A DNA stretch of 64,000 nt, taken from the NCBI GenBank assembly GCA_017467805.1, contig JAFUKJ010000048.1:17257-81256 (forward strand), read 5' to 3'. A program made the position numbers and the translations under genes. Origin of the DNA: Lachnospiraceae bacterium. GTDB taxonomy: Bacteria; Bacillota; Clostridia; Lachnospirales; Lachnospiraceae. This document shows, one piece after another, positions 17,691 through 24,696 of this stretch; within the stretch, counting starts at the first letter, position 1; every line of letters begins with the position of its first letter. A model generated the notes under the pieces. That model saw only the letters and a program-made list of their open reading frames with translations. It ran no database searches and had not been told where the DNA came from.

Positions 17691-18713
17691 TTATCTTCTT
17701 CCAATTTCCTTATCAGAATCTGAAAGCTTACTATTCTCTTTAATATAATCTACAATATCGTCAACCTCGGTAAATGCCAAGCCTACATAACTGTCTGCCG
17801 CGCCATAGTAGATTGCAATTCTTCCCGATTCTGCATCATGAATCGTTGCACATGGGAAGCATACATTTGGCACGAAACCTCTTTCCTCATACCACTCTTC
17901 CGGCGTTAAAAGAAAGTTCTCGCAACGATACTTCACAATGGATGGATTATCAATATCCAAAATCGCACCACCAATGCTGTATACTAGACCATTACAGGTT
18001 CCGCTTACACCATGATAAAACAGTAACCAGCCCTCGCTTGTCTCAATCGGAGCTGCACCGCCGCCAATCTTCACCGACTCCCACCATTCGTTGCCACGTC
18101 CCATGACATGTCTGTGCTTACCCCAATAAGTGAGGTCCGGACTCTCGCTTACAAAGATGTCACCAAATGGTGTATGACCACTATCGGAAGGTCTTGACAG
18201 CATCATGAAATTACCATCTATCTTTCTCGGGAAAAGCACTGCATTTCTATTAAATGGAAGGAATGGATTCTCAATTCGTGTAAAGGTCTTGAAATCTGTT
18301 GTCTTAGCCATTCCAATTGCCGCACCATAAAAGTCTCCACACCAAATGATGTAATAGGTATCCTCTACCTTCACAAGACGTGGGTCATATGCATAGACTG
18401 GCATAAATGGCTCGCCATTCTCATCTACAAAATTAATCTTATTCTCATCAAAATCCCAGTGAATTGCATCCTTGCTTCTTCCCATGTAAATATATGGAAT
18501 ACCATTTGTCTGCTCTCCACGGAACACACCGATAAACTCATCTCCATAAGGCATAACAGCACTATTGAAGATTCTGGCAACTCCCTTTACTGGGTTACGT
18601 CCGATAATTGGATTCTCCTTGTAACGCCATATTGGTGCTCCGATTATATTTTCTGGTCTATCCTGCCAAGGCATATTCGGTACTGCCTGGCTCATAATCT
18701 TTACTTTACTCAT
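17691..18713 (-). CDS. GH130 beta-1,4-mannooligosaccharide phosphorylase
   Basis: Phosphorolyses beta-mannosidic bonds, giving mannose 1-phosphate inside the cell. The 340 residues show the five-blade GH130 signatures: Tyr-Asp-Pro-Arg with Asp110 as likely general acid, Arg-Pro-Ser-Asp-Ser-Gly-His-Thr-Pro-Phe-Gly, Gly-Gly-Gly-Ala-Ala-Pro-Ile, Trp-Leu-Leu-Phe-Tyr-His-Gly-Val and the ending Tyr-Tyr-Gly-Ala-Ala-Asp-Ser-Tyr. The pattern is closest to subfamily 2 (mannooligosaccharide phosphorylase) as I recall it. It follows the two permease genes 28 bases downstream, fitting uptake and then intracellular breakdown. Confidence 0.9.
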   Translation of the reverse strand: MSKVKIMSQAVPNMPWQDRPENIIGAPIWRYKENPIIGRNPVKGVARIFNSAVMPYGDEFIGVFRGEQTNGIPYIYMGRSKDAIHWDFDENKINFVDENGEPFMPVYAYDPRLVKVEDTYYIIWCGDFYGAAIGMAKTTDFKTFTRIENPFLPFNRNAVLFPRKIDGNFMMLSRPSDSGHTPFGDIFVSESPDLTYWGKHRHVMGRGNEWWESVKIGGGAAPIETSEGWLLFYHGVSGTCNGLVYSIGGAILDIDNPSIVKYRCENFLLTPEEWYEERGFVPNVCFPCATIHDAESGRIAIYYGAADSYVGLAFTEVDDIVDYIKENSKLSDSDKEIGRR

Positions 18714-18741
18714 TTCTATCTTCCTCTCTCTATCAAAAAAC

Positions 18742-19587
18742 TTAACCTTTTACTGCTCCTGAGGTCAATCCGCTGTAAATCTGCTTCTGGAATAACAGGA
18801 ATACAATCAACGCAGGAATCAAACTTATGATTACGCCTGCACAAATCAAATTGTATTTGCTTCCAAGCGGTCCTACGAATGTATAAAGTGACAATGCCAC
18901 TGTTTTTAACTCTGGCGAGCTTAAGTAAAGGCTCGCATTATAATATTCATTATACGTACCAACACCCTTTAAAATCATTACTGTTACAACTGCAGGCTTC
19001 AACAGTGGAAATAATATTTTAAAGAAAATGGTCATATAAGATGCCCCGTCAATATACGCTGACTCGTCCAATGAAGTTGATATATTTTCAAAAAACTGAA
19101 TAAAAATATAGATTGCAATAACATCCGTTCCCATGGATAAAACAATATATCCGAGCAAGCTGTTAATCAGATGCAATCTATACATCAACTGATAGGTCGA
19201 TACCTGCATCGCAATACCTGGAAGCAATGTGGCAAATAAAAACAAGCTTCTTATCAAACCATTTCCAGGAAATTTGAATCGGTTCAAAACATATGCCAGC
19301 ATAGAACCTATCATTACAGAACCAGCTACTACAAATATAAGAATAATCGTAGAATTAATAAAAGCTCTGCCCATGTCTGCTTTCTGAAAAGCTTCTATAA
19401 AATTGTCAAAATTAAACCAATTCTCTGGCATTGTCATTACATTTGTTGTCTGATATTCCTCCTCTGTCTTAAAGGCCGTAATTACGCAGGAAACAATCGG
19501 CAGCAACGCCACAAAGGAAAAGAAAATTAATGAAAAATACTGGATTACAATCCATGCATAATGCTTTATTTTTTGTACGATTGACAT
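18742..19587 (-). CDS. Carbohydrate ABC transporter permease, MalG type
   Basis: A 281-residue membrane protein with six hydrophobic segments and the cytoplasmic EAA-type loop Glu-Ser-Ala-Tyr-Ile-Asp-Gly-Ala...Phe-Pro-Leu-Leu-Lys-Pro that docks the ATPase. It is the second permease of a CUT1 sugar importer and lies 2 bases downstream of the MalF-type gene. The ATPase is not in the window; a shared MsmK-type ATPase elsewhere is usual for such systems. Confidence 0.9.
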   Translation of the reverse strand: MSIVQKIKHYAWIVIQYFSLIFFSFVALLPIVSCVITAFKTEEEYQTTNVMTMPENWFNFDNFIEAFQKADMGRAFINSTIILIFVVAGSVMIGSMLAYVLNRFKFPGNGLIRSLFLFATLLPGIAMQVSTYQLMYRLHLINSLLGYIVLSMGTDVIAIYIFIQFFENISTSLDESAYIDGASYMTIFFKILFPLLKPAVVTVMILKGVGTYNEYYNASLYLSSPELKTVALSLYTFVGPLGSKYNLICAGVIISLIPALIVFLLFQKQIYSGLTSGAVKG

Positions 19588-19589
19588 AA

Positions 19590-20582
19590 TTATCCTCTCC
19601 TTTTCAATCTTGCTTTTTCTCTTGCCAGCTTCTTCTCACGTCTCTTAGCTGCATTTACATCTTCATCCTCTCCATCCTTGAAGACATACTTGAAGAAAAG
19701 CTTCTGTAAAACTGTTGCTGCGAAAATTATCAGCAACAATATAATCGCCATAGCTGATGCAAGTCCAACCTTCTGACTTGTATGCGCTATTTCATGCATC
19801 TTTACAAAGTATGTCGCTGTACCATTTGCACCACCCGACATGATAACAAACGGAGGCTCAAATGCACTTAACGAACCTGTAATAGACATAATCAGATTTA
19901 ACATAACAATAGTTTTAATACTTGGTAGCATAATATATTTAAACTGCTGCCATTTATTTGCACCGTCTAACATAGCTGCTTCATACAGCTCATTATCAAC
20001 TGACATCATCGCACCAATAAACAGAACCATATTGTTACCAAAATATTTCCAAACACTAGTCGCAACTAATGAAACATTATTGATGCTTGTATCCTTCAGC
20101 CAATACGGAAGATTTTCCAACTCAAAGCCAAACCATTGAAGAACTGTATCAAATACAAATCCTCTCGTATAAAAGAACTTAAAAATAAATCCAATCGCAA
20201 TACCATTAATCAGATACGGAAAGAACATACATCCCTTGAAGAAGTTTCCTCCCTTTACCTTGAAGCTCAAAATTGCCGCAAGATATAGCGCTAACGCCAG
20301 CTGAACAACAGCACCGCACATATAATACACAGATAACCATAATGCCTGAAAACAGTCATCTCTTTTAAATACATCTATATAGTTTTTTAAACCGATAAAC
20401 TCTCTTTCTCCTACATACTTCATCTTGTAGAAGCTGAATTTAAACATTTCCGCAAATGGAAAATATGTAAATGTCAAAAGCAGTGCAAGGGGCACCGCCA
20501 TAAACAATACAATAATGATTGCCTGCTGCCCCTTTCTGCCACGAAGCCATTTACGAAGATTGAATGGAGTTGTTCTCGTCAT
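19590..20582 (-). CDS. Carbohydrate ABC transporter permease, MalF type
   Basis: A 330-residue permease with N-terminal cytoplasmic basic residues, six membrane helices and the EAA loop Glu-Ala-Ala-Met-Leu-Asp-Gly-Ala-Asn ... Ile-Met-Leu-Pro. An Arg/Lys-rich tail of about 30 residues follows the last helix. The gene lies 15 bases after the binding-protein gene and forms the channel with the MalG-type partner. Confidence 0.92.
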   Translation of the reverse strand: MTRTTPFNLRKWLRGRKGQQAIIIVLFMAVPLALLLTFTYFPFAEMFKFSFYKMKYVGEREFIGLKNYIDVFKRDDCFQALWLSVYYMCGAVVQLALALYLAAILSFKVKGGNFFKGCMFFPYLINGIAIGFIFKFFYTRGFVFDTVLQWFGFELENLPYWLKDTSINNVSLVATSVWKYFGNNMVLFIGAMMSVDNELYEAAMLDGANKWQQFKYIMLPSIKTIVMLNLIMSITGSLSAFEPPFVIMSGGANGTATYFVKMHEIAHTSQKVGLASAMAIILLLIIFAATVLQKLFFKYVFKDGEDEDVNAAKRREKKLAREKARLKRRG

Positions 20583-20597
20583 GCAACCTTCCTCCTT

Positions 20598-22004
20598 TTA
20601 ATACTTAACTTCGATTCCTAATGAACTCTGTGCATTATTCCATGCCTCTGTCCACTCAGCCATAAGCTCATCAAATGAACCGCCATTAGCTGCAATTTCA
20701 ACGATTCTCTGAACCTTTAAGTCTCCACCTGCATTGAAGTTCAACTCTGACTCAGCGTTCATCTCATTCATAACATCCTCTTCACCTGCTAAGGATGTCT
20801 CATTATTTACAATCTCAACACCATCAAATACGAATGATGTAGGAGCTGTCTTAGAGATTGGATATCCGCCTTCGAAATCACACCAGCCTGACTTTTCTAC
20901 CATCCACTTTACAAATACCATAGCTGCTGTCTGATTTGTAGCTGATGCCTTTGCATTGATTGCATATGAGTAGTCAGGACCTGCTGTTGCATACTGCTTT
21001 CCATCGATTGTGATAGGGAATGGCATATAACCGATATCATCACCATTCTCACCAGCAGCCTTCATCTGTGCGACAGCCCATGAACCAAGAACCATAGTTC
21101 CGATTTCGCCTCTGTTAATCATTCCCTTACAGCCTTCCCAGTCTGTTGTAGAATAATCTTCTTCTGTTAAGCCCATAGAAACTGCATCAAAAAGAATCTT
21201 ATATAATGCATATGCGCCTGTTCCATCACCATTGTCCTTAAATGGCTCTGCTGTATATGCAAACTTCTGATTTAACCATGTTGTATCGCCTGTTGTAATG
21301 GCGCCAAGGAATGCATCCCACTGGCCACCCATTGTCCAACCAGCTGCATAGTTAGTATAAAGAGGAATCGCATCCGTATTATCATTAATCAACTGTAATG
21401 CTGCGATGAACTCGTCTGGAGTCTTAGGTAACTCTGTCACACCTGCTGCCTCAAATACAGCCTTGTTATAAAGAAGACCCTGTGCATTTCCCATGTAACC
21501 GATACCGTAGCACATACCGTCATACTTCTGATTATCAGCAAAATTAATGAACTCTGACATCTCTTCTACTGTTCCGTAAGGAAGGAAATATGTAGATAAA
21601 TCCTTTGCATCTACAGAAGGGATAAACATTACATCGCCCCAATCCTCTGTAGGTAAACGAAGAAGTGCTGTCTCTGCGTAATCTGTGATACCCTCTGTCT
21701 CAACAGTGATATTTGGATATACTTTATTGAACTCTGCAATTAAGTTTGCCATTGTACCGTCTTCCTCACGGTCTGTCTTATGATGCATAAATTTGATTGT
21801 TGCAGTAAGATCTGTGTACTCTTCACCCAAATCAACCTCTGCATAAGTAGGTACTGCTGTTTCTGTTGTTGCTGTCTTTTCTTCTGTAACCTCTGTTGTG
21901 TCAGTCTTGGTATCAGTGTTTGATATTTCACTGCTACCACATGCAGCTAATGACATTGTCATGATTGCTGCCATTCCAAGTGCAATTGCTTTTCTTAACT
22001 TCAT
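20598..22004 (-). CDS. Solute-binding lipoprotein of sugar ABC transporter
   Basis: A 468-residue extracellular family-1 binding protein with lipoprotein signal (Met-Ser-Leu-Ala-Ala-Cys-Gly, Cys 22) and a Thr/Glu-rich linker. It captures oligosaccharide, by context a mannooligosaccharide, for the permeases downstream. Segments such as Leu-Tyr-Asn-Lys-Ala-Val-Phe, Gly-Ser-Trp-Ala-Val-Ala-Gln and Tyr-Met-Pro-Phe-Pro recur in the outside domain of the GGDEF protein 14476-17526, so the two are homologous. It is the first gene of the transporter operon; the long AT-rich region upstream with repeated TAGCTA sites is a likely control region. Confidence 0.92.
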   Translation of the reverse strand: MKLRKAIALGMAAIMTMSLAACGSSEISNTDTKTDTTEVTEEKTATTETAVPTYAEVDLGEEYTDLTATIKFMHHKTDREEDGTMANLIAEFNKVYPNITVETEGITDYAETALLRLPTEDWGDVMFIPSVDAKDLSTYFLPYGTVEEMSEFINFADNQKYDGMCYGIGYMGNAQGLLYNKAVFEAAGVTELPKTPDEFIAALQLINDNTDAIPLYTNYAAGWTMGGQWDAFLGAITTGDTTWLNQKFAYTAEPFKDNGDGTGAYALYKILFDAVSMGLTEEDYSTTDWEGCKGMINRGEIGTMVLGSWAVAQMKAAGENGDDIGYMPFPITIDGKQYATAGPDYSYAINAKASATNQTAAMVFVKWMVEKSGWCDFEGGYPISKTAPTSFVFDGVEIVNNETSLAGEEDVMNEMNAESELNFNAGGDLKVQRIVEIAANGGSFDELMAEWTEAWNNAQSSLGIEVKY

Positions 22005-22033
22005 TTCATTAACCTCCCATTTTTAAGTTGTTT

Positions 22034-22258
22034 TAGCTAATATTTAGCTTGTTCTTAATCTATATCAAAAGACTAATTTAGTCACTACTTATTATTGCGG
22101 ATAATCGCCGATTATTGCGTTTTTATTGCTTTTCCATGTTATACACAAAGTAAAAAGCTTAAATTTGTAGCTAATTACTAGTTAAAAAGAATAAAAATCA
22201 ATTGTTAAATTTAGTTTTTAGCTAAGAAAATTAATTGTTTTTAAATTTATTTTAGCTA
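22034..22258. promoter_or_regulatory. Repeated TAGCTA motifs upstream of mannan transporter operon
   Basis: TAGCTA occurs at 22034, 22168, 22219 and 22253 in a very AT-rich stretch of about 450 bases that has no gene. The flanks are often TT and A (TTTTAGCTAA, TTTTTAGCTAA). They could be operator half or full sites for the operon that starts at 22004, but no regulator gene is adjacent. Apart from these repeats and the terminator at 22332-22377, I see nothing in 22005-22464. Confidence 0.35.
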
Positions 22259-22331
22259 TTTAATTAGTTTTGTATTAAAAATTAGTAATTGTTTGGTTTA
22301 CAAAATACACACTACTAGGTGCACATATAAA

Positions 22332-22377
22332 AAAGCTGCGACATATGATGCTTACAAAACACCTATATCACAGCTTT
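22332..22377 (-). terminator. Terminator of the immunity-gene cluster
   Basis: On the minus strand AAAGCTGTGATAT pairs with ATATGTCGCAGCTTT and is followed by TTTTTT. It lies about 90 bases past the stop at 22465. Confidence 0.65.
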
Positions 22378-22464
22378 ACTCTCTTATAATTCTTTATACC
22401 TTAAATCAATGGTAAATATTAGATATCATATCAATCCACTGACCAATGTACCAAAATGCCCAAA

Positions 22465-22746
22465 TCAAATATGCCAACCCAATTGCTCCCTGCTTATCCT
22501 TGCTTTTTCGATAATCTCTTCTTTATTACAGTACATATTCGGAATCATCAATTCATCAACATCATCAGAAAAGCGTCCTGCCATTTCCGCCAACTCTCCA
22601 AACAATACATTCTCTTCATTCGTTAACTCATCATAATCTAATTCCAAATTGTATATCCTTGTAAATTCATCACAAAATGTTCCTATTTCGTATAAGTCAT
22701 TAAGCAACCCATCTACTAAATACCGTAACTTATCTTTTTCATTCAT
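22465..22746 (-). CDS. Small acidic protein resembling colicin-D-type immunity proteins
   Basis: The 93-residue acidic protein is predicted all-helical, with Phe-Cys-Asp-Glu-Phe-Thr-Arg-Ile-Tyr and a central Leu-Phe-Gly-Glu-Leu-Ala, the pattern of colicin-D/CdiI-like immunity proteins. This is recognition by shape rather than a firm match. ATG at 22744-22746 is preferred over 22752 because AGGAG is then 7 bases away. It lies last in a run of immunity-like genes before a terminator. It may protect against a tRNA-cutting toxin made by neighbours (inference). Confidence 0.55.
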   Translation of the reverse strand: MNEKDKLRYLVDGLLNDLYEIGTFCDEFTRIYNLELDYDELTNEENVLFGELAEMAGRFSDDVDELMIPNMYCNKEEIIEKARISREQLGWHI

Positions 22747-22859
22747 ATTCATACTCCTATTTTATTACTGGTAGTTTAACACAAGCTCCCTCTTACTCTA
22801 AACTCTTCTATTTGGATAATGTTTGGGGAATCAAAAGCAGCACCATAATATACACTAAT

Positions 22860-23057
22860 TTACAATTCGATTTCAAACACTACTCCATCCAACTCAGCCG
22901 AAGCATCTTCAAATACACATTTTAAATCTTCTGCATATTTTCCTAGCTGTTTATAACTCTCATTATAGTATTTCCACTTAATTCGGATAGGTTCCTCAAT
23001 CCATCCTGTCATACAATCCCAAAGAGCATCTAAATTATTCCCGTAATATTCTGGCAA
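22860..23057 (-). pseudogene. 5'-truncated barstar-family RNase inhibitor
   Basis: The 65 codons from TTG 23055-23057 carry the barstar core: Pro-Glu-Tyr-Tyr-Gly-Asn-Asn-Leu-Asp-Ala-Leu-Trp-Asp-Cys, then Thr-Gly-Trp-Ile-Glu-Glu-Pro, with the Tyr, Asp, Trp and Asp positions that contact barnase. The frame is open upstream to about 23144 and adds a partial helix (Ala-Leu-Ala-Tyr-Cys-Ala-Lys-Thr-Phe) but has no ATG or GTG start and lacks the first strand. It is therefore either a decayed gene or one starting at TTG with a shortened product. Barstars neutralise barnase-type RNases; no barnase gene is seen here. Confidence 0.75.
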
Positions 23058-23119
23058 ATCAAATGTCTTCGCACAATAAGCTAATGCCGGAATTTCACAT
23101 AATATTGTATCCCCTTCAC

Positions 23120-23515
23120 TTACAAATAATCCCCATGTACTATATCATTTACTTGTATTAAGTCCTTTCTGGAAATCTTATAATAAAACCAATCTCCATT
23201 TATAACATCCATGACTTTATCTACAGGAATATAATATTCATCACTACATACTAATACTTTAATCATAGATTTTTTCCCGACAAATATATCTTTATCTATA
23301 ATATTGCACAGAATAGCATCTTCTTTCTGTTCTACAATTTCTCCAAATAGCTTTATTTTACACTGGTATTGTTTTTGTAATTCCATAAATTCAAAGTTTC
23401 GTTCCTCAACAAGTCCCGAGTCATCAAAACATACATCTACTGTCCCAGTTATAATATTTTCCAATTTTATTTGTCTTGTCATTACATCATCTTGAATAGA
23501 CAGTACCTTATACAT
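23120..23515 (-). CDS. Unknown small protein in immunity-like cluster
   Basis: The 131 residues are predicted mainly beta strands, with no signal peptide or membrane helix and two Cys pairs far apart. I do not recognise a family. ATG 23513-23515 has TTGGAG close by, inside the end of the upstream gene, with 8 bases of overlap, so the two are translationally coupled. The context of barstar and a colicin-D-immunity-like gene suggests an immunity protein, but this is only position-based. Confidence 0.6.
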   Translation of the reverse strand: MYKVLSIQDDVMTRQIKLENIITGTVDVCFDDSGLVEERNFEFMELQKQYQCKIKLFGEIVEQKEDAILCNIIDKDIFVGKKSMIKVLVCSDEYYIPVDKVMDVINGDWFYYKISRKDLIQVNDIVHGDYL

Positions 23516-24002
23516 ATATTTTCTCCAACTTCTTCTTTTGTTCCCTCATCTCTCTCATGGGTTTCGACTTTAGCAATTCCTTATTTTCTCGACTAATACA
23601 TTCCATAAACTCTCCAACAGCTCTATAAATCTCCATGCAATATTCCTTATGGTCTACTCTCTCACACCACAGAACTCTATTTCCATGTTCATGTATACAG
23701 GATATTATCAAATCTACTTCTAACTTCAAGTGCAATCTTAATAAGTTACTTGACAATAACTGTATTTCATATTCTTGTCCATCATGCGTACGGATAGCGC
23801 CTTCTGCCATTTTATACAAAGCATACCAGATATCTTCTGTCCATTCTTCCCCTGGAAATAATTCTCTCTGCGGACAATACCCTACTGCTTGATGATTTAC
23901 ACAAAGTTCAACTCCTCCGTAAATACTAAGCCATTCTTTCATAAAATCCTTAGTCCTATATTGGCGAATATCATCCGTAATTTTAAAATGTATTTTTACC
24001 AT
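23508..24002 (-). CDS. Unknown protein in immunity-like cluster
   Basis: The 164 residues form a soluble alpha/beta protein; the C-terminal 30 residues are strongly basic (Lys/Arg/Glu-rich helix). Trp-Tyr-Ala-Leu-Tyr-Lys and Cys-Ile-His-Glu-His-Gly-Asn-Arg-Val are visible but match no family I know. Start ATG has AAGGAAGAG 5 bases before. It stands 25 bases after the toxin-like fragment, the usual place of an immunity gene directly behind its toxin. Confidence 0.6.
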   Translation of the reverse strand: MVKIHFKITDDIRQYRTKDFMKEWLSIYGGVELCVNHQAVGYCPQRELFPGEEWTEDIWYALYKMAEGAIRTHDGQEYEIQLLSSNLLRLHLKLEVDLIISCIHEHGNRVLWCERVDHKEYCMEIYRAVGEFMECISRENKELLKSKPMREMREQKKKLEKIYV

Positions 24003-24027
24003 CTTACTCTTCCTTCATATTTGTATA

Positions 24028-24480
24028 CTACAAAACGACTTTTTCTTGATGAATATTTCTATATTCATCTATCTCTGCCTGCCAACCTCTAATTGCTTCA
24101 TCACTAATCTTGTCTTCCAAACCATTCTCTATCATTCTGTTTTTTCGCTCTTCAATTGATGGAATATGTCCAATTCTTTTACTTTTACACTTCTCTATAA
24201 ATGCAATAAAACTTGTAGTCAACTCAGCCATATCAAATCTATCATGGTAAACAAAATATACTTTATTATAATTGTAATCTGCAATTCCTATCGCTATCTT
24301 ATTACCAAAGACATTATATCCTATTGAAACTTTAGTATATCTAAGTTTATTAATATATTCAATTGCTTGTTGCTTATCCAAATATCTATTACCAGCAAAA
24401 GAATACAATCTAACCTGTTGCGTTACAATCTCCTGACCATCAGCAATTCCATTGCCATCAAAATCAGACTTTAACGAATT
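24028..24480 (-). pseudogene. 3' fragment of a probable secreted toxin gene
   Basis: The frame is open from 24480, right after a TAG, and has no ATG. It begins with Asp-Phe-Asp-Gly-Asn-Gly-Ile-Ala-Asp-Gly-Gln-Glu, an EF-hand/thrombospondin-3-like calcium loop common in long surface proteins and polymorphic toxins before their C-terminal toxin module. The following about 130 residues (Tyr-Ser-Phe-Ala-Gly-Asn-Arg-Tyr ...) are unknown. A shorter 126-codon reading could start at TTG 24406-24408 but has no suitably spaced ribosome-binding site. The 5' part is missing at the junction with atp relic sequence. Directly downstream come immunity-like genes, supporting the toxin reading. Confidence 0.55.
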
Positions 24481-24631
24481 CTAGTGATTGAACGTCTTAG
24501 AGCAGCCTCTGCCCTAATCATATCGATGTCCGCACCACCGCTGGAAAGTCTGCCTTGCGCTCTTTCTCTTGCTGCTCTGCTATGTGGAATGGCTCGCTCC
24601 TGACGGCTCGTTCATCTGACCGAATACCATG
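24471..24631 (-). pseudogene. Mosaic relic of diverged atpD and atpC
   Basis: Three pieces match the intact operon in the same orientation. Bases 24593-24631 match atpD 28490-28528 at 38 of 39 positions and read Met-Val-Phe-Gly-Gln-Met-Asn-Glu-Pro. Bases 24572-24594 match atpD 27907-27929 at 21 of 23. Bases 24471-24575 match the end of atpC (27362 onward) and read through Gly-Arg-Leu-Ser-Ser-Gly-Gly-Ala-Asp-Ile-Asp-Met to a TAA. Differences are mostly synonymous, so the relic came from a functional relative, not from decay of the local copy. Confidence 0.85.
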
Positions 24632-24677
24632 CAAAAGCGATTCAACCCTATGTATATAGAGCGAATCGCTTTTTTGC
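24631..24677 (-). terminator. Intrinsic terminator of the GH5 mannanase gene
   Basis: GCAAAAGCGATTC pairs with GAATCGC-TTTTTTGC; on the minus strand the stem is followed by a run of T after AAAAGCGATTC's partner arm. It lies 20 bases past the stop at 24697 and abuts the atp relic. Confidence 0.75.
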
Positions 24678-24696
24678 ATATCCTTAAATATAATAA

